Of a DNA stretch of 64,000 nucleotides, positions 33,386-45,932 are shown piece by piece. The DNA comes from Silene latifolia (Eukaryota > Streptophyta > Magnoliopsida > Caryophyllales > Caryophyllaceae), in the NCBI RefSeq assembly GCF_048544455.1, contig NC_133537.1, positions 152,188,058-152,252,057 on the forward strand. Reading direction: 5' to 3'. The notes under the pieces were generated by a model that was given only the letters and a program-made list of their open reading frames with translations, did no database searches and had not been told where the DNA came from. A program made the position numbers and the translations under genes. Within the stretch, counting starts at the first letter, position 1. Every line of letters begins with the position of its first letter.

Positions 33386-35630
33386 CTCTGCTTATTATGG
33401 GGTGTTAGTAGTCCCATTTTATGTATTGTATGTTGTTTTGTTTTCAAAGTTGGATGTATCATATGCCTTATCTATTATTTACTACGCATGTTTGAATGTT
33501 AGTCTCATGTCTCAGTATTTGCATCAAATGGTTATATTTATGATCTAATATGTTCTTGTTTATCTGTGTTTCGACATATTGTGGCTGGGAGAACCTTGAG
33601 TTACTTCCCACTGACTGTGGCGTTCATGTTTACATGAATGACAGGTTGTGAAGATGATTACGTGGGGAAGGCGTGTGGGCTAGCGAGAACTAAACCCTTG
33701 GACCTTAGTTTGCTAGTTTAGAAACCCTTTATTTGTTTATTCGTGGGATATCTTTTCCCCGCCTTCTAGACTTGGGTTGTAATAACCTGAGTTTTGCTAT
33801 TGTAGTATTTGTTTCTTTTCCTTTTTGGCACGCGCGTGTTAATATTTAACTAGTAATTTAAAAGTTTTTAAAATCTCATAAATTTCCGCTTTAATTTATT
33901 AGTTATAATTTTCGCTTTATCGCGGGGTGTCACATCATCATCGACATTCCCATCTTCACCCGGTCGTTCACCCCTAGATGTGCTTGGAAAGAAGACTTCC
34001 CTATCCGCCCAACTAGGCAAAGGACATGAAGGATCAAGTAGTCCTTGCCTAGCTAAATGAAAGAGGGGTGGATATTGGGCCAAGTATGCATCTACTCGAT
34101 CATTGTAAGCTTGTTTATGCATCTCTTGCATAAGTAGAGTCATGTAGTCATTGCCCACTTCAACACCTTCGGGTTTGAACTCTTGATATTTGAATGGGTA
34201 GGGTGGTGTGACAATGGAGGAGGAGGGCTCTTCAATTTCGCCCCTTTGTTGACGGATGATGTACTCGGCGCCTTTTGAGAGTGGAAGTAGGTAGTTTGTT
34301 CTATGAGCACTCAAGCGGCATATCTTGGAAGGCAAAGTGAAATATCTAGCATCATTGGTGAGCCACCCATAGTTGGTGTCAAGAGGATTATGCTTGACCC
34401 ACTTGTACTTGTTAATCATGGCATCCATGTCAATGAGATGACCCCCTTTGATCGCCACATAGGTGTTATCCTTGTTGAAATTTGGATCAAAGTACTTGGC
34501 CAAGAGAGTAACTAGACCTCTATTTACGATAAAAGCGGTGCCTTCCTTACCACAATCAACATTGAGCCATCTTTCCACCAAAAGCCTTAGAGCATTGTAA
34601 GGCTTAGTGAATTCCCTTCCAACATTTAAGGCCGACTCAAGTAGAACAAAATCGAGCTTTGTAAAGTGATTAGTGTCTTTTCTTGCAATTATAGTATTCC
34701 CGATGACCTTGTGCCACACTCTAATGCCCGGATGGTGGACTAGTAGAGCGCGATAAGCATGGAAGCTCACAAATTTCTTCCCGGAAATCGCCTCCCAAAG
34801 AGGAGCGGGGTCATACTTTTCGGGCATCTTATGATAGTATGGTGTATCACTAAGACCTAATGCTTTACTCAAAACATCAAAGGTGATGCGCCTATTCACA
34901 TTGTCAAGGCGAAACTCGATATATGTTCTAGTCTCTACCTTAGTCACTTTCAAAGAAGGCTTTTCTTTGTTCAAGGACACCCAATTTGTTCAAGGCATCT
35001 TCACATATGAATTTGGTGGGTAGAATGGCTTTCTTAGCATATTTGGCAAATGTATCCCTATGGGAGTTAGAAATGAAAATTACCTCCGGATAGTTTGATA
35101 ATTGAGCAATTTCCGGAGTTGTTGTTGTTGTTGCTTCCAAGGGAGGATCTTGTTGTTGTTGAACTTCCAAGTTTGCATTAGCAACCACCATAGCCATTGA
35201 AGCTTTCTTTGCTTGAAGGCTTGTTGCCTTTTTGAGAGTGCCTTTGCCTTGAGTGCCTTTGTTGACCCTTTTGTTCTTGCCATTGATGATTATACCAAGA
35301 AAAGATTGAAAATCTTCAATTTCCAACTATACCCAAATCGATTTTAAGATGAAAGGATTTGCCTTTGTATTTCAAAAATCGACTCAAAGGTTGAAGATTG
35401 TGGTGCTTGGATTGATTATTGTTGGAAAATGAGTGATTAATTGTTGTTGTAAGGAAGTTTGGATTTGATTTTGTTGAATTTGGTTGAGGAAATCATGTTT
35501 TTGGTGATGGAGAGGATGAGGGTTTTGGGGTTTTGGGGTTTATGGGTAGTGTTTTGAATGTATGAATGAATGAATGAGTGTGGGAAGGTGTATTTAAAAA
35601 CACCCGAAATTTCGAATATTCAGGGGGAAG

Positions 35631-36012
35631 ACGAGCGGATTCCCTTTGGGACGCTCGGATTCTGCCTAATTTGGGTTCAAGAAATCTCGCCTAAAGACGA
35701 GCGTCTTTCAGTGAAGACGGGCGGATTTCTGTAATTCAGGACGAGCGGATTCCTTCAGAGACGAGCGGATTCTTTTACAGGAACTTTTCTTATTCTGCAC
35801 TGGCAAAAAGACGGGCGTCTTCTTGCAAAGACGAGCGGATTCTTTCAGACGAGCGTCTTCTCTGCTGGGACGCTCGGATTCTCTAGCAGACCAAAATTTT
35901 CAATTTTGCAGCTCATTTGGACGGACGGATTATCCCATAGACGCTCGGATTCCCATAAGACGAGCGGATTCCCCATAAGGACGCTCGGATTCCTCCTGGT
36001 CTACCCGGATTC
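35631..36012. repeat. CpG-word cluster upstream of the accessory ORF, element B
   Basis: Counterpart of the cluster in C, in reverse. The dominant words are gacgagcggattc and gacgctcggattc, so the central pair differs from C (mostly gg/cc there) while the flanks GACG..CGGATT are kept. About 15 copies. Confidence 0.82.
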
Positions 36013-37059
36013 AGTTCCATCCGTGCACTTGCATATCCCGTGTCATTTTCATTCTTCAAATCCCGTGTTCTTCATTGTAGGGGCACTAATAAGGCATGAA
36101 TAGCCTAGGCAATTGCTATCCCCACACTAAGCTAAAGCACTACACATCAATAGAATCATTAGTCCCTCCCTCACTTCTCTCAAAAATGATAAATATCTTG
36201 ATCAAAGCATAAAAATCCAAAAATGACAAAAATGCAATGTAAGAATTAAAATGCAAGTTAGGGAGTTAGAAATATTTACAAATGATGGTTTGGAGAGGAC
36301 TCCACCAAACTCTCATCCTTAGTGAGATGTCATGGGGGCATGTCCAAGGTGTTGTTGATGTTACTAAACACCTTGAAGAAGTAGTCAAAAGCTTGTTCAT
36401 TGTTATGATAAAGATCTTCAATAGATCTTTGCACTTGTTGTCCTTCATATTGGTCTTGATCGATAGCATTACCAATGTAGGGATTGAAAATCCCTTCAAA
36501 CTCATTGTCCCAAAGACCACAAACTTCATCTACTTGGTCACTAAAGATCTCTTGAGTTGATAGAGGCAACTCTCCCACTTTCTTGTCTTGGCCAATGAGG
36601 CCATCTTCTTCATTGCTTGACTTTGGTGAGCTTTTCAAGCTCTCTTTGTTACCATTTCCTTGCTCTTTGAATGGAGCATCATCAACTTTCTTCTTCCATT
36701 GGAATTCCGACTTCTTCCTTTCATCCTTCCGGCTATAATGATCAACCGTAAAACATGGTTCATGCAAACGGGGAGCTCTCATAGTCTTGTCAAGATTGAA
36801 AGTTATGCTTTCATCTCCCACTTCTAGAGTGAGCTCTTCATGCTTCACATCTATCACCGCACCCGCGGTGCGCAAGAAAGGTCTACCTAGAATGATTGGA
36901 ATGTTGGAGTCTTCTTCCATGTCAACAATGAAAAAGTCCACCGGGATGAAAAATTTCCCAACTCTTATGGGAACATCTTCCCATATCCCCAATGGTGTCT
37001 TCGTTGATCTATCGGCCATTTGGAGTGTGATATTGGTGCATTTAAGCTCTCCCATCCCT

Positions 37060-38044
37060 TGTTGGGGCTGGTGTCCTTTACAGTTAGTGCAAGGACTTAT
37101 AAATCTCTAAAAGGATCAAAGGGTATACTTTTGTATTATAATCAGTTGGTCCACGTTTATCAATAACGGTTGGCTTGCTAGATAAGTTTGACGTTATTGT
37201 CATACAGATGACGGTGATCAACTTGTCCCTAAAAGTCACACCTATAGGATACGTTTGAGAGATGTGACGGTATGAAAATACAGTCATGTTGATGCCAGAA
37301 AATTGACTAAGCAGTTAGTCCGAGTTATTTGACTAGTAATTAGTCAAAATGCGATGTTGAGATATTTTATTTAATACGGATTAAATAAAATGGGCTAAGG
37401 CGAATTAAACAGTTAATTCGTAAATTAAATATAAACGATTATATTTAATTAATGTATATTGAATTAATTATACAATATTGTCTTTGTCGGACATGTATTA
37501 ATATTTCAACTAATCCGAGTTATTAGTTGATGTTTTAATAACCGATAACCGATGACGATTTATAATAAAACCGCGTCATATACATTTAGCATTTTACGAA
37601 CCGGACCACGAGTTAAACATAAGAGGAAGTGGAAGCCCACTTCCCCATGTGGATCTCGGTTTGGCCGAATGAAAGGATCAAAAGGAGAGCTTCTCCACCT
37701 TTCTAACCTAATCATTCTTTTTGACAAAAACATTATGGTTTCAGAGCATTTTTCTCTGAAATTTCTAGATCTCACATCGAATAATCTCACAATAGCTCTC
37801 TCAATATTGCAAGCCAATTAGAGAGCATTTCTAGCACAAGGGCATGGTCTCAGACGGTCTTGGGTGCAACAATTAGGAGGAAATCTACTTTGATTTCTGC
37901 TCTTTACGCCGCACATCAAAGGACCCGAGGTTGATTCTTAATCTTTATCGTTTTCTATTGTATTTCGTTTATGACCATAAATTGCGTGTTAAATTTACGT
38001 TATAGTCCTAAATTTTAAGGGTCTTATACGGATATTACCCTTCA
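37060..38044 (+). repeat. Copia1 5' LTR
   Basis: Begins tgttggggctggtgtccttt and ends ggatattacccttca. 985 bp; no coding content. It differs from the 3' LTR at scattered bases and a few short indels. Confidence 0.93.
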
Positions 38045-38046
38045 AG

Positions 38047-39987
38047 TGGTATCAGAGCGAGGCCACGTAAATTTTTCTATGTGATTTTCATCAAACGATT
38101 TTGAAACGGTAATTTTTCTTCTTAAAAACCGTGCGGCAGCCTCTCGGCAATTTTTGTTTTGCACTCGGCTGTTTTGCGTTTTTTTTTGTCTTGGGAACCG
38201 TGTCCAGTTTACACGGTTGCACTTGTTGTTGTTTTTGTCTTGAAAACCGTGCCGTCACTTGTATCTCACGGCTGTTTTTGATTTGATTTTCCGCGCTTGA
38301 GATCAAAAATTGCATTGGTTTTGCTTTGTCAAACTGTTTTCACGAGGGTTTTATGTTTCAGCATGTTCTTGCCCTTGATCGAACATATTTCTACTCGATC
38401 GAGAGTTTTTCAGTGTTGTTTTTGATCGATCGAGTACTTGCTTTACTCGATCGACCACTTTTTAAAACCCCACTGTTCGATCGAGAGGTCCTCGTACTCG
38501 ATCGAACAGTTTTGCTGACTAAAGTCCTCGATCGACCTCTAGTTCTGTCGATCGAGTACTTATTGTTTGGCATACCTCTCGATCGACTAGCAGTTCAGTC
38601 GATCGAGCCCTTTTGTTCCTCGATCGAAAACTTTTGTCCCTGGATCGAGGGATTTTGTTTTGGCAGCTTTGAATTTTACTCTTTTTGTTACAAAATTCTC
38701 TTTTGGCCATAAAATGTACATCATACGGATGTTGTACACTCGCTTGATAGTGAAACGGTTCACTCACGTACCATATAGTTATTTTAAAGCGTATTTAAAG
38801 TAACGGATTGTAATAGATTAAAATTAAACAGATAGAAGAGGTTTTATCACATAATTTTAATCGTTAAAAGGTGGTTTGGATAAATTTAACATAATTACGG
38901 AATTATGTCACGAATGAATTTATTCTAGTTGATGCATTTTATTTTTATCGTTATTGTTGAATACCTTGAATGCTTTTAATTACGTTTTTATTCATTTTTA
39001 CAAACGGTTGTAACTTAGTGTGGCCTTAGTAGAACGTGTTACCGTAGTGATGGAACACGGTCTTGGTTGTATTTTGAGATCTCGTATCTCCGTTTTGGAT
39101 TTTTCACTTGTAATTACAGTTTTTTATTTAGAATGTAAATAGGTTTATATTTTGTAAATTTTAATTGTAATTTTTGAGAAGACCAAAGATGGACAACCGG
39201 ATGCTCACTCCCGCTACATGGATCAAGATGGAACATCAAGACAAGCTTCTCGGGTCCAACGGTGGATTCCAAAGTTGTTTTATGTTCTTTTTATTAGGAT
39301 AGGCCACACTAGGAATTTTATTTACGTATTGCATTCTTTTATTTATTTTTCGTAACGATAATATGCATCATATTCCGCCTAAAACCAAACCACCTAATTA
39401 TTGCATGAAAACTGACTCATATAGAGGTCACGCGTTAGTTTTCTATGACATTCTCATGTCACACGATCATTTTAAGCCATCACCTAAGTTAATTCATTCA
39501 CGTAATGCTAGTTATTCGTTCACTTAAAATGAATTAAAACTAAGTTGATGGGATCTTCCTCGTATAAACAAAAATTGAGAACAGTCTTTATAGGTCAAAC
39601 TCCAATGAATCCCTTCTTCGTCGGTAGGCATAATATGACCCCTTCTACGTCGGGTAAGTTGGAACTGATTGACTTATTTTATCTCAACACCATGGTCACT
39701 CGTACGATCCTGTGATCATGGTGGACTATAGATAGGATTTACGGAAATCTATCGACCAAGAGTTCTTACGGAAGAACTAGCTAAACAGTTGGCTTATCAA
39801 TTTACGGAAATTGAGTCTTGGGATCACTTGTATTATTCTTGAGGGAGATCAATTATGCAAGTGCAATGAGTCTACACGATTAAAATGAATTTTAATAGAC
39901 TTAAATCACCTCGATGAGTTGCTTATTTCGTTTTGTTTTTCTTTCTTTTTCAGCGTAGATCACGAATTTTAAACTGCTAAAAACATA
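38047..39987 (+). other. Copia1 leader with PBS and CGATCG words
   Basis: PBS complementary to initiator tRNA-Met at 38,047-38,058, then about 1.9 kb without a coding domain. At 38,378-38,650 there are 10 to 12 copies of tcgatcga or near variants, several extended to tactcgatcgag. The remainder is AT-rich with no recognised feature. Confidence 0.8.
38378..38650. repeat. TCGATCGA word cluster in copia1 leader
   Basis: Words such as tactcgatcgagag, gatcgatcgagtac, cctcgatcgacctc and gtcgatcgagccc at 20-35 bp spacing. The core is shared with the palindromes of solo LTR F, an element of a different superfamily. Confidence 0.85.
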
Positions 39988-40947
39988 ATGGCTGGCATCC
40001 TCGATGACCCAATGCCAAGTGCCACATTGGACCGTGAGTTCTGGTTTCGGATCTTTATGAATCAGATGAATCAGTCCACTAGACTGAAGAATGATGGATC
40101 AAACTTCGCGGAATAGGAGGCGGCATTACGGAATGCGCCACCGCGACGGGAAGCTCAAGTATCGATCGAGCCCCTCCCGCCGCCCCCAGGCCCCACGGCT
40201 CGAGTTAACGAGGTCTCCACGTATAGCGACTTCGTCATGGAAGCGGGTGCGATTAAAAACGTACTCATTTTTGCAATGGAATCCAATTTGCAGAAACGCT
40301 TCATAGCCCAAGGTGCAAACAAGATTTTCACCATGCTCACTAAGGAATTCTCGAAAGCACCGAGAATCGTGACCTATGAGCATACCACTCGCTTCTTTGA
40401 TGCGAGACTCCAGAAGGGCCAACCGGTTAGCCCACACATTCTCAGCATGATTGAGAATGTCGAGAGACTGGAGGCGCTTGATTGTAAAATCAGCGAGAAC
40501 ATTGTGATTGACCGCATGCTTCATTCACTCCACGATGGTTTTGCGCTCTTTAGAGCCAATTACTATATGAATGATTTGAAGAAAAGTCCCCATGAACTGC
40601 ATTCCCTCCTCGTACAGACCAAGAAGGACATGAAGTTCAGTTGGAGCATGAAACAAGATGTTCTCGTTGTGACAAACAAGGGCAAGGGTAAGGGCAAAGC
40701 TCAAGCAGACCTAGCGAGAGGCAAACCGAAGTTCAAGAAGTCGTGGTCGGGTAAGAGTGGGCCTGGTGAGGCAAGTAACTCATCAGGCGCGACAAAGAGC
40801 AAGACCGAAAACATGGAATGCCATCATTGCCACAAGATTGGGCATTGGAGGCGTACATGTCCTGTCTACCATGAGGACATAAAAGCGGGTCGTGTTAAAC
40901 TTTGTTGGTATGTCTTCTTTCTCTTCTACTTTTATTCATATGATTGA
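39988..40947 (+). pseudogene. Copia1 gag (one stop)
   Basis: Starts ATG 39,988 (MAGILDDPMPSATLDREFW). TAG near 40,114 interrupts after DGSNFAE, and the frame continues through a Pro-rich stretch to FIAQGANKIFTMLTKEFSKA, MLHSLHDGFALFRANYYMND, and a basic Gly/Lys region. The zinc knuckle CHHCHKIGHWRRTC (about 40,819) fits CX2CX4HX4C and binds element RNA in related Gags. It ends at 40,947 by loss of frame with protease. Confidence 0.85.
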
Positions 40948-43900
40948 GATTAACCACGCAAGTTACGGAACTTGGGTACTAGATACTGGTTGTGGTTCTC
41001 ATCTGTGTAATCATGTGCAGGGGCTCCGAAACATCGAACCCCTCGTAAAGGGTGAGGTGGACCTGCGTGTCGGGAATGGAGCACGAGTGGTTGCCGTCTC
41101 GAGGGGAACATACGTGATCCAACTTCCTAGCGGATTTGAGTTATTTTTATATAATCGCTATTATGTACCAGTCTTTCCAAAAACATTATTTCGGTTTCGC
41201 ACTTGACAAACTTGGTTTTTCATTTGTAATAGAGAATAATTCTTGCATTTTCTCATTACACGATATGATTTATGGCAAGGCGGTCTCCATGAACGGAATT
41301 TATGTTTTAGATCAAACCACCGAAATATTACACGTAATGAATAAAAAGTTAAAGGTTGGTGACAAAGATCAAATGTATCTATGGCATTGCCGTATGGGAC
41401 ACATTAATGAGAAACGCGTAAAACGGCTCATAAAGAATGGAGCTATCTCGGCCTTTGATTTTCAATCATTTGGCACGTGTGAATCATGTCTCATCGGTAA
41501 GATGACTCGAATTTCCTTCAAAGGTGTTGGAATGCGCTATTGGCCGACCTATTAGGACTCATACATACGGATGTATGTGGGCCTATGTCAATCACCGCAC
41601 GAGAAGGCTATAGGTATTTCATCACTTTCACGGATGATTTAAGTAGATATGGCTATGTCTACTTAATGAAGCACAAAAGTGAATCCTTTGAGAAATTCAA
41701 GGAATACGAGAATCGGGTACTGAGAACCGGGCGAGAAAGATTAAAACACTGCGCTCAGACCGTGGTGGCGAGTATCTTTCTCACGAGTTTGATCAACATC
41801 TTAAGGACTGTGGGATTGCCCTACAGTTAACTCCGCCTGGAACACCTCAGTTGAATGGTGTGTCCGAACGGAGAAATCGAACACTACTTGATATGGTTCG
41901 ATCCATGATGAGTCACACCGTGTTGCCTGACTCATTGTGGGGTTATGCTCTTCTCGTCATTTGCTCTAATACTTAACCGAAGTCCGTCTAAAGTCTGTTG
42001 ACAAGACTCCATATGAACTATGGAAGGAACGGTCCCTAACTTGTCCTTTATACGGGTTTGGGGCTGCGAGGCTTATGTCAAGTGGAGACACGAGGATAAG
42101 CTCGGCCCGCGATAGGTCAAGACATACTTTATAGGTTATCCTAAAGGAACACTTGGTCATTACTTCTATTCGCCAACCGAACAACGTGTATTTGTTGCGG
42201 CTAGTGCGACATTCTTAGAGAAGGAATTTCTCGAGAATGCAAAGAGTGATAGAACCTTCGACCTGTCGGAGATTCCAGAACCAAATACCGAGCAACCATT
42301 GGAGGAACCAATTCCTACAATCCCATTTGCGGTGAATATTCTGAGGAACCTAGGAGGTCGGGAAGAGTCTCTATTCCTCCGGACCGATACATTGGTATGG
42401 TCGAGGAACATGACATAGATGACATTCTACTCTTAACGAGTAGTGAACCCGCAACCTATAAAGGTGCCATGACCAGTTCTGACTCAAAGCTATGGCTTGA
42501 GGCCATGCAATCTGAGATGGACTCCATGTATGAGAACAACGTATGGGATCTTGTTGACTTACCTGCTAAGGTTCGTCCCCTTCAATGCAAATGGCTTTAC
42601 AAGATAAAGCATTCTGTGGAAGGTCAACAAGATATCTATAAAGCACGACTAGTTGCTAAAGGTTTCACCCAAGTGCCAGGTTTGCACTACGATGAAATTT
42701 TTGCACCCGTAGTCATGTTGCGTTCCATTCGGATTATCTTAACGATCGCCGCTTTTCATGACTATGAAATTTGGCAGATGGATATGAAAACCGCCTTCTT
42801 AAACGGTTATTTGGAGGAAGAGTTGTACATGGTACAACCCGAAGGTTTCATCGATCCAGAACATCCTAAGAAAGTATGCAAGCTTAAGCGTTCCATTTAT
42901 GGACTTAAGCAAGCATCTCGGAGTTGGAATCATCGCTTCGACCAAGTGATTAAAGAAAATGGATTTACTCGATCGGTCGAGGAACCATGTCTTTATATCA
43001 AGTCGAGTGGGAGCAAGATTGTCTTCCTAATATTGTATGTCGATGACATACTCCTGATTGGGAATGACATACCTCTCTTAACTTCGGTGAAAGTATGGTT
43101 GAAGAACCATTTCCAGATGAAAGATCTGGGTGAGGCACAAAGAATTCTGGGCATCCGTATCTATCGCGATAGATCACGACGGATGTTATCTCTCAGTCAG
43201 GAGTCTTACATAGACAAAATCCTAGAGAGATTCAGCATGACTAACTCCAAGAAGGGGTTTCTTCTTATGGCTCCAGGAGTGCACTTGAGCAAGGCTCAGG
43301 CACCAGAGACACCGGAAGAGAACGAGCGCATGACACGGATTCCTTATGCCTCGGCTATAGGATCAATCATGTATGCCATGATATGCACACGTCCGGACGT
43401 GGCATATGCATTGAGTATGACAAGTCGATTCCAACAGCATCCAGGTGAATCACATTGGATGGCTGTCAAGAACATTCTTAAGTACCTACGGAGGACTAAA
43501 GATTGGGCATTGACTTATGGAGGCGATCAAAAGCTATGCGCAACCGGTTACGCAGATGCTAGCTTCCAAACGGATCGAGATGACTCGAAATCTCAGTCTG
43601 GATTCGTTTTTACTCTTAATGGCGCTGCATCACTGGAAGAGTGTCAAACAAAATCGTTAAAGCAGATTCTACGACCGAGTCCGAGTACCATGCCGCGTCG
43701 AAGGCCGCAAAGGAAGCGATATGGATGCGTCAATTCTTACAAGGACTATCGTGCCTAGTTCGAATGACCCGATCACCATCTATTGCGACAATAGAGGTGC
43801 CATCTTCCAAGCTAAGGAGCCAAAGTCTAGCAACAAGTCTAGACATGTACAACGGAAAGCTCATCTAATCCGAGATTACGTGGAGCAAAAGGAAGTAGTG

Positions 43901-44017
43901 ATAGAAAAGATTGCTGCAGATGATAATATAGCAGATCCTCTCACTAAACCATTACGACAAGATAAGCATGAAGGGCACGTTAATTCCATGGGAATTAAAC
44001 GTGTTCCTAAGTTGTAG
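40892..44017 (+). pseudogene. Copia1 pol: protease, integrase, RT, RNase H
   Basis: Protease: GTWVLDTGCGSHLCNH (about 40,967) with active-site DTG. Integrase: zinc domain LWHCRMGHINEKR...CESC (41,380-41,490), catalytic core HTDVCGPM (about 41,563) and FTDDLSRYGYVY, then a frameshift and TPPGTPQLNGVSERRNRTL near 41,830. RT 42,397-43,758: YKARLVAKGFTQVPGLHYDE, WQMDMKTAFLNGYLEEELYM, catalytic LYVDDILLIGND. RNase H: GYADASFQTD, a frameshift near 43,630, then STTESEYHAASKAAKEAIWM and IYCDNRGAIFQAKEP...DPLTKP to 44,017. At least four frameshifts; not functional. Confidence 0.9.
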
Positions 44018-44942
44018 TACTCTTTTATGGATTAGATTCATTCCCTTATGTACTCTATACGACATCATCGTTTTGATATTTATGTATTTTGTTTTTCATG
44101 TGGATTTGTACGACAATTTTGAACACCACAAAGTGAACTGAACAAACATTATATTTTTGGTCCTTAATTGCCCACGTGAGCTGATAACTCAAGGTAATTA
44201 TTTTGTGACGTTGGTTGATGGTGGGTTCAACGAGCCATAAGTCAAAAGGTTGGTGACCAATCACGAGAGGCGATTTATACGGATATTTCGTAGGACACAA
44301 TTGTGACATCGACGTGGAGTCCTAAATGTTTTACAACATTCGGTGCCAGGTCGTGGATAGGACCTCCATGGTGATCCTAAGAGTCGATTCTTTTGACTAT
44401 CGACTGTCTCTTGAGACTAAGGCAGATTTTGGGTGACTTTGGTTTCTTTCTCACGGTCATCCGTAACAGGGGGCCAAGTAGATTTTTTCTGGGTCATTTC
44501 ATGCTGTGCTTATATCGGAAGGAGTCGAGTTGAAGGAAATATTCAGCCTTCATCGTGTACTCGATATTTCTCGGGGCCACTCGAGGAGTCAGAATCGAAA
44601 TGCATGGCCATGCTCGAATACGAATGTCGTTTTATCGGTTGAGTTACTCTCTAGGGGAAACCACTCTAGATACGGATCGATTGTAAAATACGACCTTTGC
44701 GGATCCGGATCTGCAAATTGTTTTACATTGAGTGGGAGAAATTTTAAATGAATATGAGAATCGGTTATCGCACATACACTTGTACGGACAAGTGGGAGTT
44801 TGTTGAGGCTGTGTCCTCCAGTTAGTGCGGATAACGTCATTGCACATGCACTTGTACGGACAAGTGGGAGTTTGTTGATTTGTGTCCTCCGTTAGTGCGG
44901 ATAACGTCATTGCACATACACTTGTATGGACAAGTGGGAGCT
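44018..44942 (+). other. Copia1 3' non-coding region with repeated PPT/U3 starts
   Basis: No gene is seen. The end holds tandem units of 72 and 70 bp (44,770-44,841; 44,842-44,911) plus a partial third (44,912-44,942). Each has cacttgta[ct]ggacaagtg, a purine tract agtgggag and then tgttg..., and the first two run on into a copy of the first about 35 bases of the LTR. The real LTR follows the third unit. Confidence 0.85.
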
Positions 44943-45932
44943 TGTTGGGGCTGGTGTCCTTTACAGTTAGTGCAAGGACTTATAAATCTCTAAAAGGATC
45001 AAAGGGTATACTTTTGTATTATAATCAGTTGGTCCACGTTTATCAATAATGGTTGGCTTGCTAGATAAGTTTGACGTTATTGTCATACAGATGGCGGTGA
45101 TCAACTGGTCCCTAAAAGTCACACCTATAGGATACGTTTGAGAGATGTGACGGTATGAAAATACAGTCATGTTGATGCAAGAAAATTGACTAAGCAGTTA
45201 GTCAGTTAGTTATTTGACTAGTAATTAGTCAAAATGCGATGTTGAGATATTTTATTTAATACGGATTAAATAAAATGAGCTAAAGCGAATTAAATGATTA
45301 ATTCGTAAATTAAATATAAACGATTATATTTAATTAATGTATATTGAATTAATTATACAATATTGTCTTTGTCGGACATGTATTAATATTTCAACTAATC
45401 CGAGTTATTAGTTGATGTTTTAATAACCGATAACCGATGACGATTTATAATAAAACCGCGTCATATACATTTAGCATTTTACGAACCGGACCACGAGTTA
45501 AACATAAGAGGAAGTGGAAGCCCACTTCCCCATGTGGATCTCGGTTTGGCCGAATGAAAGGATCAAAAGGAGAGCTTCTCCACCTTTCTAACCTAATCAT
45601 TCTTTTGACAAAAAAAAACATTAGGGTTTCAGAGCATTTTTCTCTGAAATTTCTAGATCTCACATCGAATAACCTCACAATAGCTCTCTCAATATTGCAA
45701 GCCAATTAGAGAGCATTTCTAGCACAAGGGCATAGTCTCAGACGGTCTTGGGTGCAACAATTAGGAGCAAATCTACTTTGATTTCTGCTCTTTACGCCGC
45801 ACATCAAAGGACCCGAGGTTGATTCTTAATCTTTATCGTTTTCTATTGTATTTCGTTTATGACCATAAATTGCGTGTTAAATTTACGTTATAGTCCTAAA
45901 TTTTAAGGGTCTTATACGGATATTACCCTTCA
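44943..45932 (+). repeat. Copia1 3' LTR
   Basis: 990 bp, same ends as the 5' LTR; followed directly by TSD tccct and resumption of element B protease. Confidence 0.93.

Larger units (their letters stand above)
13272..33934 (+). mobile_element. Element D, large LTR element without coding capacity
   Basis: TSD tcatc (13267-13271, 33935-33939), ends tgtaacaccc and ggggtgtcaca. 5' LTR 13272-16992, PBS tggtatcagagc at 16995-17006, internal 16993-19240, 3' LTR 19241-33934 interrupted by C. Net length without C is about 9.65 kb. The short internal region has no gag or pol similarity, which makes this a LARD-type non-autonomous element. The ends and PBS (initiator tRNA-Met type) match chromovirus-like Ty3/gypsy elements. 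Confidence 0.88.
19241..33934 (+). repeat. Element D 3' LTR, split by C
   Basis: Pieces 19,241-20,556 and 31,567-33,934 (counting cacgg once, about 3,679 bp) match the 5' LTR. The difference in length is mainly one minisatellite monomer fewer (32,674-33,385, 14 units). C interrupts at cctgtcacgg|cctggttgcg. Confidence 0.9.
13107..35283 (-). pseudogene. Element B accessory ORF (H3-like N-terminus), split by D
   Basis: Minus-strand gene in two pieces, 35283-33935 and 13271-13107, separated by element D inserted in its acidic tail. It starts at ATG 35283 with MARTKGSTKALKAKA, then a frameshift near 35230 and a second near 34980. The core reads GIRVWHKVIGNTIIARKDTN, LDFVLLESALNVGREFTKPY and ARQGLLDPSCPLPSWADREV, closely matching the C copy. 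The remaining tail is rich in Asp/Glu and ends with TAG at 13109-13107. The core resembles, from memory, the Athila ORF1-type protein family; function unknown. A short upstream ATG (35496-35494, minus) precedes the start, unlike in C. Confidence 0.75.
37060..45932 (+). mobile_element. Copia1, full-length Ty1/copia element
   Basis: TSD tccct (37055-37059, 45933-45937). LTRs 37,060-38,044 and 44,943-45,932, nearly identical. PBS tggtatcagagc at 38,047-38,058. The order gag, protease, integrase, RT, RNase H is the copia order. All domains are recognisable, but stops and frameshifts break the polyprotein, so this copy is defective although young by LTR similarity. Confidence 0.93.

Noticed and set aside
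38326..38712. 128-codon frame across the copia1 leader
   Set aside because: Made of TCGATCGA repeats; lies between PBS and gag, with no domain.
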